A stretch of 64,000 nucleotides of DNA, from positions 248,001 to 312,000 of the forward strand of contig NZ_CP107852.1 of the NCBI RefSeq assembly GCF_036346875.1, read 5' to 3'. The notes under the pieces are model-generated. The model did not search any database and was not told the DNA's origin. It was given only the letters and a program-made list of their open reading frames with translations. Below are positions 57,750-64,000 of this stretch, one piece after another. The position numbers were made by a program, and so were the translations under genes. The stretch comes from Nocardia sp. NBC_00508 (lineage in GTDB: Bacteria > Actinomycetota > Actinomycetes > Mycobacteriales > Mycobacteriaceae). Position 1 is the first letter of the stretch. Every line of letters starts with the position of its first letter.

Positions 57750-59330
57750 CTACCCCTGCCGCGACGCCGCGTCGACCAGCACCGTGTGCAGTGTTCGCGC
57801 CTGGACGCTCGCCTCGTCGCCGCGCAGCACGACATCGGCGACCGCAGCGCCGAGTGCCCGGCTGACGTCGAATCCGGCGGCGTCCCCGGTCAACTCGGCA
57901 CGCCAGCGCCGGTAACCGCTCACCACCTCGGCGAGTGTGCTGTTCCATCGCGGCTCCAGGCGCAGGTACTCCGCGATCAAGACGCGCTGTGCCTGCCTGT
58001 GCGCGAGACCGCCACCAGCGAAGTCGAGTGCCCGGCCGAATTCGCGGAGCGTCGCCACGTAGATTTCCGGCTCCGCCGCCTCGGCGTCGGATTCCGCGGT
58101 GCCAGCGGATCGCCTCGGCTCCAGCGCGATCCGCTGGTCGAGGGTGATCGTCCGGCGGGCGCCCGTGCTCAGGGGGTCGTTTGATTCGCGACTCCACCGC
58201 ACCGGCCCCGATTCGGCGTCGAGCTCTGCCACCGCGACGACATCGAGGGCGATCACCGGGTAGTCGGTGAGCACCCGGTCGACCGCGGCGACGAACTCCC
58301 GCACGGCCGCAACCTGCAGGCCGGGGGTATCGAATCCGACCACCCGCACGTCGTGGTGCTCGGCCAGCGTCCGTGCCAGCCATCCGATCACGGGATGCGT
58401 AACCGGTCGCTCGCCGGAGCGACGCCGGTCACGGGGCGATTCGTCGGCGGGTTTCTGCGCCCGGGGCGGAGAACCGTACCGAGTGCTCGAGGGTCTCGGC
58501 TCGGCACCCGCGGGCGGCCCGACCGTCCTGGACGACTGCCCGGACCACGGGGTGTCACGCCGTCCCACGGCGCCCGGCGGACCGGCCGCCTGCCGCCCGG
58601 CCGGGGCAGGGGGGGCATTCCGGGTGGCGGCCGGAGGGAACACCGCGGAGGCCGGAGGACGGCGACCGGAATCCCCGGCAGGCTTGCCGGAGTCGCCGCT
58701 TCCTGTGCCGCGTGCCGCCCGATCCCCGTTTCGGCCCGCTTCCCGATCCCCCGGTCGGCCTGCGGCGGGATCCGAAGGATCACGCCGCGGACCGACCTCC
58801 GGCGTGGAGCGTCCCGCGGACCCGCCCGGTGTCCGCGACCCGCCAGGGGTGGATCCTTCGGTGGGGTGAACCCGGTCCGTCGGATACGCCGGGTGCCCCG
58901 GCGTCGGAGAGGTCGCCGCGGCGTCGGGCGTCACGGGTGACTGCGCGCCAGCGGGCGCGGACGTGCCCGCGCTGCCGTCCGGCCATGGAGCCTGCTCACC
59001 GACCGGAGCCAGGTCGTCGGCCGTGGTGCTGACCCGGTCGGCGGCGTACCTGTCGAGCATTTCGAATTGGTTTGCGGCATATGCTATTCCGGCGGCCGTG
59101 CCGTGCAGGCTTTCCTCCATTGCCCGCAGATTGGTCAGCAGCTGGTCGGCATGCGGCTTGAACTCCGTGGCGAACGCGAGGCCCAGATCGTCGTCGCCCC
59201 AACTGCCTTCGGCGTGTGCAAGGGAATCGCGCAGTCCCGTATAGGTTTGGCCGACGCGGTCACCGAGTTCGGCCAGCCGAGCTCCCTGATTTCGCAGGCT
59301 GTCCGGATCCAACCGAACTTCACCGTTCAT
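57750..59330 (-). CDS. WXG100-type ESX substrate with a degenerate zincin-like C-terminus
   Basis: 526 residues from an ATG at 59328-59330 preceded by GGAGGGG. Residues 1 to about 100 form a WXG100-like helical hairpin with 'LAHAEGSWGDDDLG' at the turn. Residues about 105-325 are a Pro/Gly/Arg/Ser-rich linker. Residues about 330-526 resemble the zincin module of the giant protein: V-R-V-V-G-F-D-T-P-G here versus I-T-I-V-G-F-D-H-P-D there. Where that module has H-E-F-V-H-A-I-D, this one has R-E-F-G-R-A-L-D, so both zinc ligands are lost. It lies 3 bases before the giant gene start. A chaperone, carrier or inhibitor role is inference. Confidence 0.8.
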   Translation of the reverse strand: MNGEVRLDPDSLRNQGARLAELGDRVGQTYTGLRDSLAHAEGSWGDDDLGLAFATEFKPHADQLLTNLRAMEESLHGTAAGIAYAANQFEMLDRYAADRVSTTADDLAPVGEQAPWPDGSAGTSAPAGAQSPVTPDAAATSPTPGHPAYPTDRVHPTEGSTPGGSRTPGGSAGRSTPEVGPRRDPSDPAAGRPGDREAGRNGDRAARGTGSGDSGKPAGDSGRRPPASAVFPPAATRNAPPAPAGRQAAGPPGAVGRRDTPWSGQSSRTVGPPAGAEPRPSSTRYGSPPRAQKPADESPRDRRRSGERPVTHPVIGWLARTLAEHHDVRVVGFDTPGLQVAAVREFVAAVDRVLTDYPVIALDVVAVAELDAESGPVRWSRESNDPLSTGARRTITLDQRIALEPRRSAGTAESDAEAAEPEIYVATLREFGRALDFAGGGLAHRQAQRVLIAEYLRLEPRWNSTLAEVVSGYRRWRAELTGDAAGFDVSRALGAAVADVVLRGDEASVQARTLHTVLVDAASRQG

Positions 59331-59346
59331 GTCGCAACCCCTCCAG

Positions 59347-60738
59347 TCAGGCTCGGCCTTTGCCGCGCAGCCGGAATCGTCGCTCGAAATCGGTGACGAA
59401 CACCGACAGCGGCACCGACGTGGTCGAGCGCTCCACCACACCATCGTCGGCAACATAGAAGACCGCACGGTCCAAAGCCATTTCGCCCTCCGGCGCCGGC
59501 GAACGCACCAGCCAGCCCACGCTGATGCGATCGGCCCGCAACGTCGACAGCGGATATCCCGTGGCGTCGTAATCTCGCCGACGGATGTGCTCCCGGACGA
59601 GATCGAGCGCATCCGATGCGCCGATCCCACCGGTGTGGTTCGCGACCAGGTCCGCGAGCACGAACTGGAACAAGGCACCATCGATGTCGGTGCCGTCACC
59701 GAAGACCTGCACGATCGCCTGACGAGTCACCGCACCGGCCTGCGCCGCGGACACCAACAGCTCGGCCGCTGCCTGCGTATCATCACCCGACCGGTCGTCC
59801 AGCAAGCTGCCGACGACACCCGCTATGGTGCCGGCCGTCCACACCGCGGGCAGCGCCGGCGCACACTCCGGTATCGGCGCGGACTCGCCCCGATACCACT
59901 GCCCGGCCTCCCACCAGTAACAGAACGACAGCAGACCGGTCGCCGCCCGCGGGTTGAGCACCGGGTCGGCCACCCAATCCGGCGCTCCCGCAAACAATTT
60001 CGGCATCACGGCGCCCGCGTTGTACGCGGCGTCCAGGACCGGCGCATCCCATACGCCACCCGACAGCACCGCCCGGTCACCGGGCAGCACGGTCAAAGTC
60101 GAGCCGCTGCGCCCCGCGCTTTCGAAGATGCCCACCGACGGTCCGATCCGCGGCCCGCGCCCCGATCCGACCGCCACGAATGCTGCCGCCAGCACCGTCC
60201 ACCGAGCCCACAGCACCGGCAGCTCCGGCAGCTCACCATCCACGGCCACCGCATGCACACCCGCACGCTCATCCGCACGCATCCCGTCCGCGGCTGCCCG
60301 CGGCGGCCGCGACCGGCGGTCACCGCGTCCGAGGTAGGCCCCCAGCCACACCGGCAGCCGGTCCCGCGGATAGCGCTCCAAATCGGCGAGATAGGCCTCG
60401 GGCGCAAACAACTGCTCACCGGGGAACGGCTCCGCACCGTAATCGGCGACGACCTCGACACCCTCCGTATCGATCCCCACCAGCAACCGCCACCACGGCG
60501 CGCCGTTCGACGCCGCCGACAGCTGCCGGTGCCGGTGCACCGCATACCACACCGCATCCGGTACCGGGCACCGGATCGACCGGGTACCGTCGTCGGCCAC
60601 CAGCAGCGCCGTTTCGGCGACCACGGTCATCGCGAACCACGCCTGCAGCCGCTGCCAGCCGGGCGGCGCGACCTCACGCAGCTGCTCCGCGATTCGATCG
60701 GCCAACCCGGCGAGATCCTCATCCCCCGCCTGCGTCAC
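59347..60738 (-). CDS. Two-domain immunity-like protein (YezG-like plus Imm35/YrhB-like)
   Basis: 463 residues from a GTG at 60736-60738. Residues about 10-150 resemble the YezG/DUF600 immunity fold: V-A-P-P-G-W-Q-R-L, later 'FAPEAYLADLERYPRDRLPV'. Residues about 395-460 resemble Imm35/YrhB: S-V-G-W-L-V, then F-Y-V-A-D-D-G-V-V-E and V-F-V-T-D-F-E-R-R-F-R. The middle is helical and Ala-rich. It is the first gene of the operon, 16 bases before the WXG100-type gene. Position and folds point to immunity to one or more giant-protein modules. This is inference, as both matches are by pattern. Confidence 0.6.
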   Translation of the reverse strand: MTQAGDEDLAGLADRIAEQLREVAPPGWQRLQAWFAMTVVAETALLVADDGTRSIRCPVPDAVWYAVHRHRQLSAASNGAPWWRLLVGIDTEGVEVVADYGAEPFPGEQLFAPEAYLADLERYPRDRLPVWLGAYLGRGDRRSRPPRAAADGMRADERAGVHAVAVDGELPELPVLWARWTVLAAAFVAVGSGRGPRIGPSVGIFESAGRSGSTLTVLPGDRAVLSGGVWDAPVLDAAYNAGAVMPKLFAGAPDWVADPVLNPRAATGLLSFCYWWEAGQWYRGESAPIPECAPALPAVWTAGTIAGVVGSLLDDRSGDDTQAAAELLVSAAQAGAVTRQAIVQVFGDGTDIDGALFQFVLADLVANHTGGIGASDALDLVREHIRRRDYDATGYPLSTLRADRISVGWLVRSPAPEGEMALDRAVFYVADDGVVERSTTSVPLSVFVTDFERRFRLRGKGRA

Positions 60739-61045
60739 GGCACTCTCCGTGTTCCGCGAACGACAAACGCGCCGAAGCTCCGGCGGCACCAGCGCCCGAC
60801 CTCGACAGCGAGCAGTTCACGAGCAGTTCTCACAATCGCCTGGATCGGTTTGTTGTGGATCTGAAATGTCCCCAGAGCGAAGGTTTCGCACTTCGCCGCC
60901 CGGCGCAATACCGGTGTTTACCAGCCCTGGCAAGGCCTCTTGTTCCGCACTGGACACCCCGCACCGCGCGGCACAGGGCCCACGCAGTTGGTCGGGCGAC
61001 CACACCCGACCACAGTGGCTGGGCACGGCCGTTCCAGCTAATGCC
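60739..61045. other. Intergenic region
   Basis: 307 bases between the start of the immunity-like gene and the stop of the epimerase-like gene. It should hold the promoter of the toxin operon. No repeat or RNA gene was recognised. Confidence 0.4.
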
Positions 61046-61972
61046 CTACCGGTTTGCCCGCAAGGCCGCAATAGTGGCGCGCAGCGCGTCTGCGGTCGGA
61101 GTCGGTTCTATGTCGAATTCCGCGGTGGCGGCAGAGGAATCGATGACGAACGGACGATCGAACTGGTAGCGCAGCTCGGGCAGCTCGCGGGCGTCAGGAT
61201 CGAAAAGCCCGGCGGCCCAGAGCATCGCGGCCGGCATTCGATGCACGCGTGCGGGGCGTGCGCCGGCAACCGTCGCGGTTAGTTCAGCAAGCTCACGGAT
61301 GGACGTCGGCGGCGCGGTCGGCGTGTGCCATGCTCGCCCCCAGGCGTTTTCGTCATCCGCTACCGCCACCAGGGTGCGCGCGGTGTCGCCGACATCGGTC
61401 CAGCTGTGCGCTGTGTCCAGATCGCCGGGGAACAGCACCCGGCGGCCGGCCAGCACGGCAGGCAGCGCCGCGACGGTGAATGCCGATTTCGCCCCGGCGC
61501 CGATGTAGTCCGACCCGCGAACTTCGGCGGTACGGATCCGGCCCGCCTCATGGGCGGCTAGCGCCTCGGCCCACAGTTTCGCACGCACCCGCCCTTTCGC
61601 GCTGTTGGGGCGCAACGGTTGCCGCTCGGTGATCGGCCCGTCGACTTGCCCGTAGCCGTAAAGATTTCCGACACTGAGCAATCCGGCGCCGTTCACCTCG
61701 GCCGCGTGGAGCGCGGCGGCGGCCAGTGGCGGGAAATCTATGGCCCAGCGGTGGTATCGAGGCTGAGCGCACTGGAAGACGACGTCCGCGCCCGCACAAT
61801 GCCGGCTCAGCACGGCGGCATCGGTCGCGTCGGCGGCGATCCGCTCGACCAGCGGGTGATCCAGGCCGCTACCGCGCCGGGTGATCACGCGCACCCGGTC
61901 CCCGCGTGTGGCGAGCAGCTGAGCGGTGCCCGATCCGACCGGACCGGCCCCGATGACGACGTGCAGGGACAT
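61046..61972 (-). CDS. NAD-dependent epimerase/dehydratase-like protein
   Basis: 308 residues from an ATG at 61970-61972. The N-terminal 'VVIGAGPVGSGTAQLLATRG' is an extended SDR dinucleotide site. A 'SVGNLYGYGQVDGP' segment supplies the catalytic Tyr region, with the K of the Y-x-x-x-K motif not clearly placed. Length and the S-W-T-D-V-G-D-T-A segment fit NmrA/epimerase-type atypical or extended SDRs. Substrate unknown. No link to the toxin operon is seen. Confidence 0.82.
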   Translation of the reverse strand: MSLHVVIGAGPVGSGTAQLLATRGDRVRVITRRGSGLDHPLVERIAADATDAAVLSRHCAGADVVFQCAQPRYHRWAIDFPPLAAAALHAAEVNGAGLLSVGNLYGYGQVDGPITERQPLRPNSAKGRVRAKLWAEALAAHEAGRIRTAEVRGSDYIGAGAKSAFTVAALPAVLAGRRVLFPGDLDTAHSWTDVGDTARTLVAVADDENAWGRAWHTPTAPPTSIRELAELTATVAGARPARVHRMPAAMLWAAGLFDPDARELPELRYQFDRPFVIDSSAATAEFDIEPTPTADALRATIAALRANR

Positions 61973-62034
61973 GGCAATCCATCCTGTTGGCGTTCCGTTT
62001 CGAGCACGCTGTTCTCGCTCGAAGACCAGCCTAA

Positions 62035-62179
62035 TCGCGAACGCCGATCCGGCTGGACCCACCTGTTCGGCCTGCTCGAGTTCGACATCTTCGGACGTCC
62101 GGACAACGCCGTCCAAGCCCGTGCCGAGTACTTCGCCCACCACATGACCCGAATGGCGGATCTGGTGGGCCTGCCGTAG
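62035..62179 (+). pseudogene. 3' remnant of a gene of unknown function
   Basis: A plus-strand frame ending in a TAG at 62177 encodes 'SGWTHLFGLLEFDIFGRPDN', then A-E-Y-F-A-H-H-M-T-R-M-A-D-L-V-G-L-P. It reads like the C-terminus of a folded protein, possibly an NAD(P)H-dependent flavodoxin-type oxidoreductase. No N-terminal part is present upstream, where the epimerase-like gene begins. Low confidence. Confidence 0.35.
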
Positions 62180-62308
62180 CAGTCCTGCACGGCAGCGGCG
62201 TGTCTCCGGCCGGTTGGCGCAACCCCCCGCCGCTCGACGCTACGGTGACAGCACCGAGATACGCCGCGTTCCATTCGACGACCGAATATCACTCATCGTG
62301 GAGGAACA

Positions 62309-63970
62309 TTGCCGAGCTCGTTCACTCGAAGGGGATTTCTGACCAGCGCGGCCACCTCGGCAACGGCCGCGGCCGCCGTCTCGGCCGGGGCCGCCCCAGG
62401 CAGAGCGCGAGCGGACATCGATCCGGACAAGCCGAACATCCTGGTGATCATCGTGGACGAGATGCGCACCCCCATGTGGTTTCCCGATCAGGGGATCTTG
62501 GATGGCGTGCTGCCGAATACCGCCCGGATCCGCGAGGGCGGTGTGTCGTTCGAGAACCACTACACCGCGGCGAACGACTGCACACCGGCTCGCGGTTGCC
62601 TGCTCACCGGCCTCTATTCGCAGCAGACCGGCGTGCTGGTCGTGTCGGGGTCGACGCTGACGCCGTTGTTCCCGACCTGGGGGTCGATACTGCGCGAGCA
62701 CGGGTACGACACCACCTACTGGGGTAAATGGCATCTCGGTAGCTACCCGGATCGCACACCGGGCGCGCTCGAGGCGTACGGCTTTCACGGCGGCACCTAC
62801 CCTTCGCCCAATGGCGCGCCGGGCCAAGGGCTGCAAGCCGATCCGAAGATCGTCGACCAATTCGTCGACTGGTTCGACAACGACTCCGGCAGCGCACCCT
62901 GGTGCACCACCGTGTCGCTGGTCAACCCGCACGACATCCAGTGGTGGCCCCGCTGGACCCGCCGCGACCAATTCAACGCCGACATCCCGCGCTGGATGAA
63001 CGATCTTCCGCCCAATTTCGAATCGCTGGAGCAACTGTCGAAAAAGCCACGGCTGCAGATGACACTGGTCGAGGTCTCGGCCGTGGCATTCGGGCCTGCG
63101 CCCTACGGAACGCCGGAAGCCATGCATGCCTGGATCGACATGCGCAACCTCTATCTCTGGGCCCAGCAGCAGGTAGACATCCAGATCGGGCGCGTGCTCG
63201 ACACCCTGAACTCCCGCCCCGAGGTCGCGGCCAACACCGTCATCGTCTTCACCTCCGACCACGGCGATTACGCCGGTTCGCACGGCCTGCACGGTAAAGG
63301 CGGCGGCGCCTACGACGAGGCGATCCGCGTCCCGCTCTACGTCCACGATCCGCGCGGCTACCTCAGCCCGGCCGCAGGTACCAGCACCAGGAACCAGCTC
63401 ACCTCCAGCGTCGATTTCACGCCATTGCTGCTCACCATCGCCACCGGCGGAAACGGCTGGCGCGGCGATGGCCGCTACGAACACCTCAGCGGGCGACTCG
63501 ACATCGCCGCGCTCTGCCGTAACCCGAGCGCCGCAGGCCGTCCCTGGGTCGCGCACACCACCGACGAGGACTCGATCGAAGAGGCTGCGATCCTGTTCAA
63601 CCAGAACGCGCCGGGCCACGTGGCGATGGTGCGCACCGCCGACGCGAAATTCACTTCCTACTCCCATTGGGTGCGCGGCCAGATCCAGATCGACGCGGCG
63701 ACCGAGCAGGAATTCGAACTCTACGACTACAGCACCGACGGCGGCCGGCTCGAGCTCGACAACCAGGCCGCGACCGGAAACCCGCTGCGCGGGGAGATGG
63801 CATCACTGCTCGACGACGTCATCCGCAACGAGATCCAGCAGCCGCTGCCGCCGTATCTGCGGGCCGCTCAGGAGGAAGGTATCGGCGACTACATTTCAGC
63901 GCAGACGAACATCCTGCTCCAAGCCGAGCGGATCGGTAACGCGCTGCTGGATCTCGTGCCCCCGTCCTAG
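62309..63970 (+). CDS. Tat-exported sulfatase
   Basis: 553 residues from a TTG at 62309, chosen because GGAGGAA precedes it closely and it gives a complete signal peptide. Residues 6-12 contain the twin-arginine motif T-R-R-G-F-L-T, followed by an Ala-rich core and an A-R-A cleavage site near 36. The sulfatase signature C-T-P-A-R is at 91-95, with Cys the residue matured to formylglycine. D50 (I-V-D) and F-T-S-D-H-G-D supply calcium ligands. It is probably secreted or cell-envelope located. A formylglycine-generating enzyme gene is not in the window. Confidence 0.9.
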   Translation: MPSSFTRRGFLTSAATSATAAAAVSAGAAPGRARADIDPDKPNILVIIVDEMRTPMWFPDQGILDGVLPNTARIREGGVSFENHYTAANDCTPARGCLLTGLYSQQTGVLVVSGSTLTPLFPTWGSILREHGYDTTYWGKWHLGSYPDRTPGALEAYGFHGGTYPSPNGAPGQGLQADPKIVDQFVDWFDNDSGSAPWCTTVSLVNPHDIQWWPRWTRRDQFNADIPRWMNDLPPNFESLEQLSKKPRLQMTLVEVSAVAFGPAPYGTPEAMHAWIDMRNLYLWAQQQVDIQIGRVLDTLNSRPEVAANTVIVFTSDHGDYAGSHGLHGKGGGAYDEAIRVPLYVHDPRGYLSPAAGTSTRNQLTSSVDFTPLLLTIATGGNGWRGDGRYEHLSGRLDIAALCRNPSAAGRPWVAHTTDEDSIEEAAILFNQNAPGHVAMVRTADAKFTSYSHWVRGQIQIDAATEQEFELYDYSTDGGRLELDNQAATGNPLRGEMASLLDDVIRNEIQQPLPPYLRAAQEEGIGDYISAQTNILLQAERIGNALLDLVPPS

Positions 63971-64000
63971 ACGGCATGAGCCGGGCACCGTCCGCCGGCA

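Noticed and set aside
54975-58184. A 1,069-codon open frame on the plus strand, opposite the giant gene.
   Set aside because: Its composition is dominated by Arg, His and Pro, as expected for the complement of a GC-rich gene, and it crosses the boundary of two well-supported minus-strand genes.

Overview
The window is GC-rich (mostly C/G third positions, frequent GTG and TTG starts). It carries an ESX/WXG100-type secretion substrate, a LigD-type repair polymerase, an ANTAR regulator and a nocardial-style giant toxin. This points to a mycolic-acid actinomycete, most likely Nocardia; that is inference from gene content, not a database match. No rRNA, tRNA, CRISPR array or complete insertion sequence was seen.

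Region 1 (1-10740, all minus strand) is most of an extracellular contractile injection system (eCIS, phage-tail-like particle). In transcription order it holds sheath, tube, a hub-chaperone-like protein with an out-of-frame second piece, a DUF4157-type HExxH protein, LysM tube initiator, VgrG-like spike, PAAR-like tip, gp25-like wedge, baseplate J, gpI fused to a beta-propeller-like domain, and a truncated gene at the left edge. The AAA+ ATPase and cap protein are not in view and may lie to the left.

Region 2 (10741-21500) is a patchwork. It has a LigD-type polymerase with a 3' remnant of a second copy, a membrane protein, a recombinase-like HTH fragment and several decayed genes. Two divergent FAD-enzyme/alpha-beta-hydrolase pairs (14341-16640 and 17016-18864) look like a small aromatic or polyketide-modifying cluster. 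An AraC regulator plus a serine hydrolase follow.

Region 3 (21752-30612, all minus) is a compact six-gene cassette: NUC1-type nuclease, BTAD regulator, trypsin-esterase fusion, membrane STAND-like NTPase, small GQ-VG-N-motif protein, and M4 metalloprotease without a signal peptide. I read it as a candidate biological-conflict (immunity or programmed-death) system.

Region 4 (30787-35091) holds a DJ-1/PfpI protein, a PAS-ANTAR regulator, and an acyl synthetase plus acyl-CoA reductase pair resembling LuxE/LuxC.

Region 5 (35271-60738, minus) is the most striking part. It is a three-gene operon encoding a two-domain immunity-like protein, a WXG100-type secretion substrate whose C-terminus looks like a dead zincin, and a single uninterrupted 7,491-residue protein. 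That giant carries an ESX-type N-terminus, SecA-like ATPase, papain-fold toxin/deamidase, NUDIX-like, glycosyltransferase, two TetR-like, zincin, six XRE helix-turn-helix, sigma-factor-like, NlpC-like, two DUF1023-like and GDPD-like modules. The modules are punctuated by eight copies of a G-x-I-G-S-R-P linker motif. I propose it as a secreted polyprotein cut at those linkers, but cleavage and delivery are inference.

Region 6 (61046-63970) has an NAD-dependent epimerase-like protein and a Tat-exported sulfatase.
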